From Maribacter algarum (ex Zhang et al. 2020) (lineage in GTDB: Bacteria > Bacteroidota > Bacteroidia > Flavobacteriales > Flavobacteriaceae): a stretch of 64,000 nt of DNA. The notes below the pieces were generated by a model. The model worked only from the letters and a program-made list of their open reading frames with translations. It did not search any database and was not told the DNA's origin. A program made the translations under genes and the position numbers. The stretch's first letter is position 1; each line of letters begins with the position of its first letter. Below are positions 9,706-18,892 of this stretch, one piece after another. The DNA is taken from assembly GCF_005885635.1 (NCBI RefSeq), contig NZ_VATY01000001.1, forward strand, positions 806,001 to 870,000. The letters run 5' to 3'.

Positions 9706-12700
9706 TTAAAATGTTACTTGTAAGCCAAAGTTAATGGTTTTTAGCATAGGATATATTCCACCATTGGCAGTGGAGCCACCACTTACACCTCTGTTATTAT
9801 CGCCACCATTGGTCGCAAGTAAATCATTACTAACCTGTATAACCTCTGGATCAAATGGGAAATCTGTTATCGTAAGCAAGTTCGTTCCTGAAATTGAAAG
9901 TCGAAGGCTTTGCGCACCAAGGGCCTCGATAGCTCTTTGTTCAAAACTATAGCCAATTTCTAAATTCTTCAAACGGAAGAAATCCCTTGTAATTAAATAA
10001 GCATCGGTTTGACCAGAATACCATTGATCTCCTCGATCTGCCAATCTTGGGCCGTATGCATTTGGATTGTCAATAGACCAAGCTCGATCACGTACATCTC
10101 TTTGTACATTCGCTAAGGTTCCTGACATAAAACTCCATTCATAGTTACTATATCCTCCAGCAGCACCATTCCAGTACATACTAAAATCTATGTTTTTATA
10201 ATTCAGCGATGTATTAAATCCGAATTGGGTATCAGCAAAGGCACTACCACCAGTTCTTTGTTTATCTTCTGGACCGATACGGCCATCACCACTAATATCA
10301 ACAACTCGCGCATCACCAGGCTTTAGTAAAGGTGTTACCCCTGTGTAATCTAATGTCTCTGCATCAATTTCAGCTTGTGAACGGAATACACCATCATACT
10401 TGTATAATAAAGGTCTTCCTATTTCCCCTCCTGTTTCACGCTGCCAAGGACGGTCTTCCAACGCAGGTTCATCGAAGAAAACTAGTTTGTTATTAGAATC
10501 ACTAAAGTTGAGTGTGAAGTTATACTTCAGACCATCTTCCTGACCTCCATTAAAACCTATACTAATTTCATAACCTGTATTTTGAAATTCCCCAATATTT
10601 ACAGCTGGTGCGTTTATACCGCTGTATTCTGGTAAAGTTTTCAACGGAACTGTTAGAATATCCTCTCTTGAGTTCTTGTAGAGGTCAAAACCTAAAGTCA
10701 GTCTATTGTTAAGCGTTCTTAGATCAAATCCAATATTTTGAGAAGTTGCTGTTTCCCAGGTAATATTTGGGTTAGCTACATTGCTCTCAAAAGCGGTTGT
10801 TACAACAGGCCCTAGACCAGTAGCAGATAATTCATAAGCATTTAGAAATTGAAAGGCCGCTACATTATCATTACCCAATTGACCCCATGAACCTCTTAAC
10901 TTAAAGTAATCGATAAATGGCAGGGCATCTTGAAAGAATGATTCTTCGGATACCACATATCCTGCCGAAACACCTGGAAAAAATCCGAAACGGTTTTCTT
11001 CTGGAAAAAGATAAGAACCATCATAACGGAATACAAATTCCAACAAATACTTTTCTTTAAACGCATAATTAACACGCCCAAAATAGTTTAAACGTGCCGT
11101 TTCAAAACCACGACCTTCGCTATTTTGTCCTTCAGCACCCCCCAAGTCCAATTGAGCTAGTTCACTAGAAAGGAAGAATCTTCTAAAGGCTCCAAAAAAC
11201 TGCTGTTCCGACTCTTCACGAGTAATACCACCTAACAACTTAAAGTAATGATCGCCCAAATCCTTTTCGTAAGACCCAGTAAATGTAGCCGTAATATCTG
11301 TTTTTGTTGTATGCTGTTGTCTTAAACTTGGGTCGCCTGGGCCCCTTTGTGCTGCGGTTAAACCAGATGAGTTTCTGTTTTCACCATCCCAAGTAAACAA
11401 AGTCCATGGTCTGTTCCATTCCTTATACTCTCTATTCGCCTTATCATACGAAACATTACCTCTAAATTGTAGCCCCTCAACACCTGGAAATTTATATGTC
11501 AACCCAATATTACTTTGCACAAAATTATTGTTTGTGTCTATGTAACCAGGGGAGTCAGTCACCCTAACGGCAGGGTTATTACCATTTTCAATATCTGGCC
11601 CTAACTCGCCTGAAGGCCAAAATGCTGGAAACCAAGGATATTGACGAACAAGGTCATCAAAAATATTATTCGCAGCACGCGTGCTCCTGCGATTATCTTC
11701 TTGTCTTGAGTACAACCCAACATCAAGGCTTAAAGACTCACTGATTTTAGCATCAAGATTTACTCTAAGGTCATATTGTTGATATCCTTTGGGAGCATTT
11801 TTAAAGTTGACGTCTTGTCTTAAATAACCGAGAGAAGCTAAATATCTTACATCTTCCGTACCACCAGAAACCTGCAGATTTTGACGGGAAATCAACGCAC
11901 TTTTTGTAGTTACTTCCTCCATCCAATCTGTATCAGGAAAAAGCCATGGGTCATCACCGGCTGCTGTGTTATTTATACGTTCAGTTGTAAAGGTTGGGTT
12001 AACCACCTCGCCATTATCTAATCTCGTGTAAGGCGCACCTCTTCCCGAGTGAGCAGTTGCCCATTCGCCTACTGGTAACTTGTATACATTTAGAACATTT
12101 ACCAAATCCATATACTCTGCACCGGTTAACATATCTGGGGTAGTAGTAAAACTTTGAGACCCGACAGTACTATTAAATTTAACCGTTGGCGTACCCACCT
12201 TACCTCTTTTCGTTGTAACCAGTATTACACCATTCGCTGCTCGCGCTCCATATATCGCAGCAGATGCATCCTTAAGTACTGAGATAGTCTCAATATCCGC
12301 AGGGTTTATTCTAGCAATACCCCCTTCACGAGCGGGTATACCATCAATTACAACCAAAGCTCCGGAGTTATTAAATGTATTCGTACCACGAACACGAATA
12401 GCTGGTGTATCTGCACCTGGAGTTGCTTGACCAGTATCAATGAATAGTCCTGATACCTTCCCAGAAAGCGCAGCTCCCAAGTTTGGCGAAGATGATTTTT
12501 CCAAGTCATCACCACCAACACTAGAAACCGAACCAGTTAAGGTGGCTTTTCGTTGCGTACCATAACCTACCACTACTACCTCGTCAAGGTTTTGTACATC
12601 TTCTTGCATTACAACATCAAGAGAAGTATTTGAACCAACTGTCAAACTCTGTGTCAGATAACCAATAAAAGAAAATACAAGAACTGCATTTTCGTCGGTT

Positions 12701-12936
12701 ACAATAATAGAATAGTTTCCATCAAAGTCGGTTTGTACACCCTGAGTAGTGCCATCTACAACAATACTAACACCAGGGAGAGGACCTGCCGCATCAGTGA
12801 CTACACCAGAAACTGTTATTTCTTGGTCTTGGGCTTGTAGGGATGTAAATAAAAATCCATTAAAAAGCATAAAAATCGCCAGAATGACGCAGTTGCGCAT
12901 ACTTGGGCTTTTACTAAACTGTTCTCGGTTCTTCAT
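9706..12936 (-). CDS. SusC/RagA family TonB-dependent outer-membrane transporter
   Basis: This 1076-residue protein has a signal peptide ending near SLQAQ and a carboxypeptidase-regulatory-like domain (about 38-115, VSGVVTDAAGPLPGVSIVV). It then has the SusC signature and TonB plug (about 120-240, with VVVGYGTQRKATLTGSVSSV) and a C-terminal barrel ending in NFGLQVTF. It imports the ligand captured by the SusD partner using energy from TonB-ExbB-ExbD. An in-frame ATG at 12900 would give a shorter n-region, so the start is uncertain by 12 codons. The only good -7 box upstream is at 13431-13438, implying a leader of nearly 490 nt. Confidence 0.96.
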   Translation of the reverse strand: MKNREQFSKSPSMRNCVILAIFMLFNGFLFTSLQAQDQEITVSGVVTDAAGPLPGVSIVVDGTTQGVQTDFDGNYSIIVTDENAVLVFSFIGYLTQSLTVGSNTSLDVVMQEDVQNLDEVVVVGYGTQRKATLTGSVSSVGGDDLEKSSSPNLGAALSGKVSGLFIDTGQATPGADTPAIRVRGTNTFNNSGALVVIDGIPAREGGIARINPADIETISVLKDASAAIYGARAANGVILVTTKRGKVGTPTVKFNSTVGSQSFTTTPDMLTGAEYMDLVNVLNVYKLPVGEWATAHSGRGAPYTRLDNGEVVNPTFTTERINNTAAGDDPWLFPDTDWMEEVTTKSALISRQNLQVSGGTEDVRYLASLGYLRQDVNFKNAPKGYQQYDLRVNLDAKISESLSLDVGLYSRQEDNRRSTRAANNIFDDLVRQYPWFPAFWPSGELGPDIENGNNPAVRVTDSPGYIDTNNNFVQSNIGLTYKFPGVEGLQFRGNVSYDKANREYKEWNRPWTLFTWDGENRNSSGLTAAQRGPGDPSLRQQHTTKTDITATFTGSYEKDLGDHYFKLLGGITREESEQQFFGAFRRFFLSSELAQLDLGGAEGQNSEGRGFETARLNYFGRVNYAFKEKYLLEFVFRYDGSYLFPEENRFGFFPGVSAGYVVSEESFFQDALPFIDYFKLRGSWGQLGNDNVAAFQFLNAYELSATGLGPVVTTAFESNVANPNITWETATSQNIGFDLRTLNNRLTLGFDLYKNSREDILTVPLKTLPEYSGINAPAVNIGEFQNTGYEISIGFNGGQEDGLKYNFTLNFSDSNNKLVFFDEPALEDRPWQRETGGEIGRPLLYKYDGVFRSQAEIDAETLDYTGVTPLLKPGDARVVDISGDGRIGPEDKQRTGGSAFADTQFGFNTSLNYKNIDFSMYWNGAAGGYSNYEWSFMSGTLANVQRDVRDRAWSIDNPNAYGPRLADRGDQWYSGQTDAYLITRDFFRLKNLEIGYSFEQRAIEALGAQSLRLSISGTNLLTITDFPFDPEVIQVSNDLLATNGGDNNRGVSGGSTANGGIYPMLKTINFGLQVTF

Positions 12937-13272
12937 AAAAGTAGTTTATTTGTTAGTTGTTTTTTGATGCGACTATAAACCAGTTTTATAGATTATAATC
13001 TTTAATTGATATTTAGGGTTGCTGTGAAAATTAAATATTTTGGTTCGAGACCTTGGTTTAATTTTGATTTTAAAAAAAAAGAGTACATTTTTAAAACAAT
13101 AATTCTTAGCTCAAAGTTCCTTGCGGCTTCTCAAGTAAACATAGTGAATTAATAGGAATACCGTCAAAAAATCACTTCATTTTTTACTTATTCGCAATTA
13201 TTTTAACAAAAAGCCAAATAAATGTTAACGAGTATCTCGAATATCAATTAATACACTAAAGCAAAAGCCCGA

Positions 13273-13286
13273 TGTTAACGTTAACA
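13273..13286. promoter_or_regulatory. Perfect 14-bp palindrome (TGTTAACGTTAACA), LacI-type operator look
   Basis: The 14 bases are identical to their reverse complement. The central-CG, AT-flanked layout resembles operators of LacI-family regulators. The half TGTTAACG recurs at 13223-13230, 50 bp away. It lies inside the presumed susC leader. The GntR-type regulator next door would not be expected to use this kind of site, so another regulator may act here (inference). Confidence 0.45.
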
Positions 13287-13408
13287 ATGAGACTGTTCTT
13301 CACCTCAATTTCGATTATCATAAAAAGTAAAAGCCAAGAAATAAAATTTATAACTCGGCTTTTTCAATACTCAAAATTGCCAAACTAACTCAACAATAAA
13401 TTAAATGC

Positions 13409-13429
13409 TATGATACTCTATGCTACTCT
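13409..13429 (-). promoter_or_regulatory. Probable operator for susC/susD (copy 2 of the shared 21-bp motif)
   Basis: It matches 3025-3045 at 19 of 21 positions and keeps the dyad skeleton TA-N2-ATA-N3-TAT-N2-TA. As at the first copy, a TAnnTTTG box ends three to four bases before the conserved core on the minus strand. The same arrangement twice makes a shared regulator very likely; the neighbouring GntR-type protein is the natural candidate. Confidence 0.62.
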
Positions 13430-13430
13430 T

Positions 13431-13438
13431 CAAAAATA
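13431..13438 (-). promoter_or_regulatory. Bacteroidota -7 promoter box (TATTTTTG) for susC
   Basis: It reads TATTTTTG on the minus strand and fits TAnnTTTG. No good -33 TTG is found at the standard distance; the nearest is only 11 nt away. It is the only TAnnTTTG match seen between susC and the regulator gene. Confidence 0.45.
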
Positions 13439-13618
13439 ACAAAAAAAATCAAATCTCATAATTATTCTCTAAAATAATTAATTATTCTCAAATATTTTAA
13501 ATATTAGTCGCCAAAAGTGTATTGTTGAAACTGCTTGGAGTAAATGATTGGGCATGCAAGAAAGCCTTTATCATAACATATAAAACAAAAGAATAAAATG
13601 TATACTGATTTGAAAGAT

Positions 13619-14632
13619 TTAAAGGGAATTTCGCTTCATCAAATTCAGCGGCACGATTTCTTTGGTCATATCCTGATTCTTAATATGATCAGCAGATTTT
13701 TTTGCCATTTCCTTAAAATCTGAAGATATCGTAGTTATTCCTCCGAAAACGATTTCCTTTACTACATGGTCGTTATGCGAAAGAATGCCCACATCTTTAC
13801 CTACTACGTATTCATTATTTCGACAGTCTCGCAACACTTCCCAAAGATAGGTGTCACTAATAAAGAAATATAATCTTCCTTTTTTAACGTTTCCTGGCTT
13901 GTACTCTTTTTCAACTTTCCATTCAATTTCATAATCAGTTACAAAGCGTTGAAAAGCTGTTAAAATCCCTGGTGGGTAATCTTTGTTATCCGAAAAGAAC
14001 AATACAAACTTTTTGTACTTACGAATTCTCGGTAATAGCTCTAAAAGCTTGTTATAAGTGGCTTCTTCAAATTCTTGGGAAATATAAGAGTACTCTTGAG
14101 GCATCTCTAAATAGCGATCTATAATCAGCAATTTCTGTGAATCTATAGATGTTAATAACGGACGAATAGAAACATCAGGTATTGGAGCAACTACGTACAT
14201 TCCGTACTTACCTCTTATATTATTAAAAACCGTCTCAAAAATACCTAGATTATTATGGTGGAAGAAAACGTCGATTTGAAATCGCTTACCCAACTCTTTA
14301 CGAAAAGTATTATAGAATTCCTCTTGAAAACGTTGAAAAGAGAATAACAACAAAGCCACCTTTAAAGTCACCTTGGTTTCCTCACTTATAATAAAATAGC
14401 CCTTGAGTTTTTTTGATTCTATCAAGCCTCTTCCTTTCAATTCTTCGTAGGCTTTAACAATGGTTTTTCTGGCAAAACCAAGCTCTCCTACCATCTGATT
14501 TATAGACGGCAATTGATCGCCTACTACCAAAATCCCTGAATCAATTGCTTCAATGATGCCATGTACCAACTGCTCATGCTTGGAAAGGGTATTAATACTA
14601 CTTAGGTTTTTTATCTTATCTATTAAAGACAT
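13619..14632 (-). CDS. GntR-family regulator with C-terminal LacI/periplasmic-binding-like sensor domain
   Basis: Of the 337 residues, about 10-85 form a GntR winged helix-turn-helix (GDQLPSINQMVGELGFARKTIVKAYEELKGRGLI). The remaining 250 residues have the alternating pattern of a LacI/periplasmic-binding-protein type effector domain (for example KFVLFFSDN, DVGILSHNDHVV, GGITTISSDF). This architecture is that of AraR-type sugar-responsive repressors, in which the ligand changes DNA binding. It lies upstream of and on the same strand as the SusC/SusD block, so it is the likely regulator of that locus through the 21-bp motif (inference). Confidence 0.88.
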   Translation of the reverse strand: MSLIDKIKNLSSINTLSKHEQLVHGIIEAIDSGILVVGDQLPSINQMVGELGFARKTIVKAYEELKGRGLIESKKLKGYFIISEETKVTLKVALLLFSFQRFQEEFYNTFRKELGKRFQIDVFFHHNNLGIFETVFNNIRGKYGMYVVAPIPDVSIRPLLTSIDSQKLLIIDRYLEMPQEYSYISQEFEEATYNKLLELLPRIRKYKKFVLFFSDNKDYPPGILTAFQRFVTDYEIEWKVEKEYKPGNVKKGRLYFFISDTYLWEVLRDCRNNEYVVGKDVGILSHNDHVVKEIVFGGITTISSDFKEMAKKSADHIKNQDMTKEIVPLNLMKRNSL

Positions 14633-14789
14633 ACTCGAAGTATTACGAAAACTAATTAGATTGTAACTCGTTTTGTTGGTAGCGTGAAAATACGAAATAA
14701 ATGCAAAAACACTTTCCGTTTAAAATGCATCAACCCCAAGAGTGCAAAATTTTATTACTTTTAAGAAACCATCGATAAATCAACGCTTT

Positions 14790-16076
14790 ATGAAGAAGTA
14801 CTTTATATTTTTTTTACTGTTATCAATTAGCATTCTTTCTGGACAAACCAAGTCCGTTAAAACCTCATCCCCCCTTTCAGAAGGTTCCGCTTTGCAAGAA
14901 GGAATGTCGCCAGAGCGACTGAATCGAATTGATGCCATGCTTAATAATGCGATTAAGTCAAATCAAATTCCCGGTGCGGTTGCCCTAATCGCGCGAAATG
15001 GCAAAGTAATTTTTCACAATGCCTACGGAATAATGGACGAAGATGGAAATCAAATGGACAATAACGCCATATTCAGAATAGCCTCTCAAACAAAAGCTAT
15101 CACTTCAACCGCTGTTATGATGCTTTGGGAGGAAGGTAAATTTCGTTTGGATGACCCTATCTCAAAATACATTCCTGAATTTGAAGATGCTCAAGTTCTT
15201 GATACTTACGAAGAATCTGATGGCACTTACACTACGAAACCAGCTAAAAACCAAATTACAATTCGGCACTTGCTCACACATACTTCAGGACTGGGGTATG
15301 GCGTAATTGACGGAGATAAGCGTTTTAAAAAAATCTATAAAAAAGCTGGAATTACCGATTTGTTTACCACCGAGAATATAAGCATAGAAGAAAGCGTAAA
15401 AAAATTAGCCAAGCTTCCCTTGCATCATAATCCAGGTGAGAAATTTACCTATAGTGAAGGACTTGACGTGCTCGGATATTTTATTGAGGTTGTTTCAGGC
15501 TTGCCCTTTGACGAGTTTCTAAGAACACGGATTTTCGACCCATTGCAAATGGACGATACTTGGTTTTATCTTCCAAAGGAAAAACACAAAAGGTTAGTAC
15601 AGGTTCAAGAAAGGAAAGAAGATAAATGGACAAAATACCCAGTAACCTTCTATGACACGGATTACCCGGTAAAAGGAGCCAAAAGATTTTTCTCGGGTGG
15701 TGCCGGTCTTTCAAGTTCCGCGAAAGACTATGCGACTTTTCTTCAGATGTATTTGAATATGGGTGAATTAAACGGAGTACGTATTATAAGCAGAACTACT
15801 GTGCAAAGTATTATGGGAAATCAAACAGATAATAAGTTCGGGGAAGGCAAAAAACACTATGGGCTTGCTTTTGGGGTAGTAACACCTGAAGGTCAGGATG
15901 CCGGTGGAGAGGGAAGTACAGGTACTTTTGACTGGGGAGGCTATTTCAATACGCAATATTTTGCAGATTCTAAGGAACAAATCATCGGCGTTTTAATGAA
16001 ACAAACCCAAGGAAATACAGGTGATGAAACCGGATGGAAATTTCGTCAAATGGTTTTTTCAGCTATTGATAATTAA
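14790..16076 (+). CDS. Secreted serine hydrolase, class C beta-lactamase/esterase family
   Basis: The ATG at 14790 gives 428 residues with a clear signal peptide (MKKYFIFFLLLSISILSGQ); a longer frame from 14742 would bury this signal. SxxK is present as SQTK (Ser about residue 99), and the YxN-equivalent region is TYSEGLDVLGY (Tyr about 221), as in family VIII esterases and beta-lactamase-like hydrolases. It probably cleaves an ester or amide in the periplasm or outside the cell; the substrate is unknown. It is divergent from the GntR-type regulator (157 nt between the two starts), so control by that regulator is possible but not shown. Confidence 0.87.
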   Translation: MKKYFIFFLLLSISILSGQTKSVKTSSPLSEGSALQEGMSPERLNRIDAMLNNAIKSNQIPGAVALIARNGKVIFHNAYGIMDEDGNQMDNNAIFRIASQTKAITSTAVMMLWEEGKFRLDDPISKYIPEFEDAQVLDTYEESDGTYTTKPAKNQITIRHLLTHTSGLGYGVIDGDKRFKKIYKKAGITDLFTTENISIEESVKKLAKLPLHHNPGEKFTYSEGLDVLGYFIEVVSGLPFDEFLRTRIFDPLQMDDTWFYLPKEKHKRLVQVQERKEDKWTKYPVTFYDTDYPVKGAKRFFSGGAGLSSSAKDYATFLQMYLNMGELNGVRIISRTTVQSIMGNQTDNKFGEGKKHYGLAFGVVTPEGQDAGGEGSTGTFDWGGYFNTQYFADSKEQIIGVLMKQTQGNTGDETGWKFRQMVFSAIDN

Positions 16077-16149
16077 TTTTTGAAATATATCGTTAACCCT
16101 TATTTTTCTACGACATTAAACATAAATTATAACCTTAATATCTATAAAA

Positions 16150-16755
16150 ATGAAAAAGTATTTTACAGTAGTGCTGGCAGTAGTTTGCACTTCAGTTTAT
16201 GCCCAAAAAATGAAAGTGGAGCAAGGGGCTTTTGATTTCATCGCAGGGCAAAAAGAAGTTAATGTCGAATTTGACTACAGTAATATGAAGTTGATGAAAG
16301 AGAATTTCACCAATGATGAGTATGTTACCAAGCGATCGGGGGACCTTGAAGAAAAAACCCGTGGAAAAGGAAAAACATGGGAAAAAGCTTGGAACTCAAG
16401 CCGGGAGTTAATTTGGAACCCAAAATTCCTTGAGCTGATGAACAAGTACTTGGGGGAAAAAGAAGACATTTATTTTGCTGAAGATCTTTCTGATGCAAAG
16501 TATACCTTAATAGTTGAAACAATATGGCTATATCCAGGGTGGGATGCTGGTATTATGAAGCAGCATGCGAAGGTTAGCACGAATTTAAAGTTTGTGGAAA
16601 CTGCTAACAAAGACAATGTGTTATTGGAGGTGAGCAGCAAAAATGCACCAGGTGACCAGTGGGGAAACAATTATAGCAATGAAAGTCGAGTTGGTGAAGG
16701 ATATGCAAAAACGGCTAAATCACTGGCAAAGTTGATTCTAAAAAAAGCTTTTTAA
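16150..16755 (+). CDS. Secreted protein of unknown function, paralog 1 of 2
   Basis: This 201-residue protein has a signal peptide (MKKYFTVVLAVVCTSVYAQ). I recognise no family. It shares a pattern with the next gene: N-V/I-x-F-x-Y near residue 36, a lysine-rich middle, W-N/F-S-x-R-E followed by P-K-F, then VS/LSDAxYT and an aromatic strand, and a C-terminal A-K-x-L-A/S-K segment. The two are therefore tandem paralogs. Predicted to be periplasmic or secreted and probably mostly beta-strand. The gene is followed by a perfect hairpin at 16772-16809. Confidence 0.75.
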   Translation: MKKYFTVVLAVVCTSVYAQKMKVEQGAFDFIAGQKEVNVEFDYSNMKLMKENFTNDEYVTKRSGDLEEKTRGKGKTWEKAWNSSRELIWNPKFLELMNKYLGEKEDIYFAEDLSDAKYTLIVETIWLYPGWDAGIMKQHAKVSTNLKFVETANKDNVLLEVSSKNAPGDQWGNNYSNESRVGEGYAKTAKSLAKLILKKAF

Positions 16756-16771
16756 TAATACCCTTGGTTTT

Positions 16772-16809
16772 GTAAAATGCAGGTAATATATTTAATACCT
16801 GCATTTTAC
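16772..16809 (+). terminator. Perfect 14-bp stem-loop between tandem paralogs
   Basis: Arms 16772-16785 and 16796-16809 are perfectly complementary around a 10-nt AT-only loop, and the right arm ends in a T-rich stretch. It can serve as an intrinsic terminator for the first paralog. It ends only 7 nt before the ATG of the second, so it could also limit ribosome access to that gene. Confidence 0.6.
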
Positions 16810-16816
16810 TTTGACC

Positions 16817-17428
16817 ATGGAATTTTCTAATCGAAAACTAATTTCTGTTATTCTCTTCATGACTATTGTCATGACTGCTCATGCGCAAATTTTTAAAACG
16901 GATTTGGGTAGTTTAGAATCTATATATGGCGTTGAGCGTTATAATATAATTTTCGAGTATGCAGAGAATCTTGAGATTCCGAAATATTCTTCTGAGGAGG
17001 CATTTTTGGAAATGCATGCCAGAAAAAAAGACAAGAAAGAATCAGGGACAGGTGAAACATTTAAGAATCACTGGTTTTCCAACAGAGAAAAATTATTTGA
17101 ACCTAAATTCATTCAGGAATTCAATTTTTTCAACCTAAAGGAAAAGCAAGTCACAGTTGCCAGAAATGTCTCAGATGCAGAATACACTATGGTGGTAAGA
17201 ACCTCATTAATAGACATAGGAAACAGTAATTTTTTCTTTAAAAAAGATGCACGTTTAGAGGTCACAATTCAAATTTACAAGTCAGACGCTCCGAATGAAA
17301 TTTTATATGCTACAGAAATGGTCGATGTTCATAGTCGTGGAGCCAGCAAAGATGACTACGACCGCATAATGTCAGCTTATGCGGAACTTGGACGCGGACT
17401 CTCAAAACATTTATCTAGAAAAACATAA
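16817..17428 (+). CDS. Secreted protein of unknown function, paralog 2 of 2
   Basis: The ATG at 16817 is preferred to a TTG two codons upstream. The 203 residues begin with a signal peptide ending near MTAHAQ. Shared features with the preceding gene are N-I-I-F-E-Y, W-F-S-N-R-E-K, E-P-K-F, V-S-D-A-E-Y-T and a conserved C-terminal helix. The function is unknown. Its stop is only 2 nt from the stop of the convergent halogenase gene, leaving no room for a terminator between them. Confidence 0.72.
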   Translation: MEFSNRKLISVILFMTIVMTAHAQIFKTDLGSLESIYGVERYNIIFEYAENLEIPKYSSEEAFLEMHARKKDKKESGTGETFKNHWFSNREKLFEPKFIQEFNFFNLKEKQVTVARNVSDAEYTMVVRTSLIDIGNSNFFFKKDARLEVTIQIYKSDAPNEILYATEMVDVHSRGASKDDYDRIMSAYAELGRGLSKHLSRKT

Positions 17429-17430
17429 GG

Positions 17431-18672
17431 CTAGCTCGTTGCCTCTTGCTCCATATTTGCAATATGAGCAACTGCTTTGACCAACCGATGATGGTTTTTC
17501 ACAAATGGGTTCGTTTCATCCCAAACATAGCCGGCTAAAACAGCACAAATTTGTCTTTTAATTTCAGGGTTTTCCTTTTCATGAAAGAAAATGGTTTGTA
17601 GATTTCCAGTATACCATTCTTTCACGTAAGTTGAAAAAACATCAACCCCTCCTTTTATATAATCGGAATACTCAATCTCCCAATTCACAGATTCATTTTT
17701 CAACTCTCGAGCAATCAATTTCGCTGCGGTAATTGCCGATTCAGTGGCAAAGGTAACTCCAGAGGAAAAAACAGGGTCTAAAAACTCTGCACTATTTCCC
17801 GTCAAAACATACCCTTCTCCGTACATCTGCTTTACAGATTTAGCAATGTTCTTTATCATCTTAGGTTCAAACTCGTATTCGAGTCCTTCGAAACGGTCAA
17901 AATAATAATCAGAAAGTTTCATCATTTCTTGAAGCTTCTGCGTATTATCACCTTCAAAAGATTCTAAATATTCAGTGGGGCCAACATAACCAATACTGGT
18001 GTAACCATTAGAAAAAGGAATTACCCACAACCAAGTTTCCAGACTCACAATATCAAAAGTAATGATGGTTCCCTCTCGTCCTTCCGGCCGATTCGTTTCC
18101 TTAACATGAGTAAAGATTGAAGAATGTTTTGGAATTTCTGAAGGTGCATCTAAATCCAATAACCTAGGAAGTACCCTTCCAAAACCACTAGAATCAATAA
18201 TATATTTTGCAGTTACGGTGGACAAGTTTCCATCTATATCTTTGATTGTTGTGGTGGAAATACTTCCCTCGAAATCAACCGCAACCACTTCTTTTTCAAA
18301 ATCGATATCAACCCCTTTTGCCTCCAGACTATCTGTTAGGGTTTTATCGAAATCGGCACGAGGCACTTGCCATGTCCAATCCCAACCTTCCGTATGTTTT
18401 TTGCTAAAATCAAAATTACAGATTTGTCCGTCTCGCATAAATCGGGCTCCCCCTTTGATTTCGAACTGCTTGGCGTTTAGAGCTTCTAATAAACCGACTT
18501 CCTCAAAATGATGCATGCAACGCGGCAACAAGCTTTCTCCAATAACAAAACGTGGAAATTTATTCTTTTCTACCACTTTTATCTTGAAACCTTCCTTATG
18601 GAGATACCCCGCGGCAACACTTCCTGACGGACCCGCTCCAATAATTAAAACATCGACATTTTCATTTTTCAT
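17431..18672 (-). CDS. Flavin-dependent halogenase-type FAD enzyme (pigment tailoring)
   Basis: This 413-residue protein has an N-terminal FAD-binding motif GAGPSG at 12-17 and GESLLPR at 45-51, typical of the tryptophan-halogenase superfamily. FEIKGGARF around 70-78 places a Lys (K73) where the catalytic lysine is expected. WLWVIP at 214-219 fits the halogenase signature WxWxIP. It is thus likely a phenol- or carrier-bound-substrate chlorinase rather than a simple monooxygenase. Flexirubins are often chlorinated, and the gene is divergent from the tyrosine ammonia-lyase that opens the pigment cluster, so ring halogenation is the natural role (inference). A plain FAD oxidoreductase cannot be excluded. 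Confidence 0.78.
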   Translation of the reverse strand: MKNENVDVLIIGAGPSGSVAAGYLHKEGFKIKVVEKNKFPRFVIGESLLPRCMHHFEEVGLLEALNAKQFEIKGGARFMRDGQICNFDFSKKHTEGWDWTWQVPRADFDKTLTDSLEAKGVDIDFEKEVVAVDFEGSISTTTIKDIDGNLSTVTAKYIIDSSGFGRVLPRLLDLDAPSEIPKHSSIFTHVKETNRPEGREGTIITFDIVSLETWLWVIPFSNGYTSIGYVGPTEYLESFEGDNTQKLQEMMKLSDYYFDRFEGLEYEFEPKMIKNIAKSVKQMYGEGYVLTGNSAEFLDPVFSSGVTFATESAITAAKLIARELKNESVNWEIEYSDYIKGGVDVFSTYVKEWYTGNLQTIFFHEKENPEIKRQICAVLAGYVWDETNPFVKNHHRLVKAVAHIANMEQEATS

Positions 18673-18822
18673 AGGGGTGAATGTTTTCTTTTTCGCAATT
18701 CTGGCACTAATAAATGAAGGCCATTTGAGTTAAAATAGGCTCTCATTTACAACAAATTATAAAAAACCGAACTTTCTAATCCAGGAAAGTTAAGATAAAG
18801 ACCTCTTCTTCATGAATTATTC

Positions 18823-18830
18823 TAAATTTG
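18823..18830 (+). promoter_or_regulatory. -7 promoter box (TAAATTTG) in front of the pigment cluster
   Basis: It fits TAnnTTTG and lies 62 nt before the first cluster gene. No TTG is found at 17-23 nt upstream, so the -33 element is poor and an activator may be needed (inference). The rest of the 220-bp divergent region shows no other clear signal. Confidence 0.45.
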
Positions 18831-18892
18831 CATACCAAATTAACTATTTTTATTCAGTTTTAGTGAGAATTCCCCAACATAACCAACGATAA

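Larger units (their letters stand above)
12937..13618. promoter_or_regulatory. Long regulatory intergenic region between susC and the GntR-type regulator
   Basis: These 682 bases contain no convincing gene. They hold a 14-bp perfect palindrome at 13273-13286 with a half-copy at 13223-13230, a 21-bp motif at 13409-13429 shared with the alpha-galactosidase promoter, and a TAnnTTTG box at 13431-13438. The remainder is very AT-rich. Confidence 0.6.

Noticed and set aside
14633-14789. A third copy of the 21-bp operator in front of the GntR-type regulator gene
   Set aside because: Only a short ATACTC match near 14631 was seen, without the dyad skeleton or a TAnnTTTG box.
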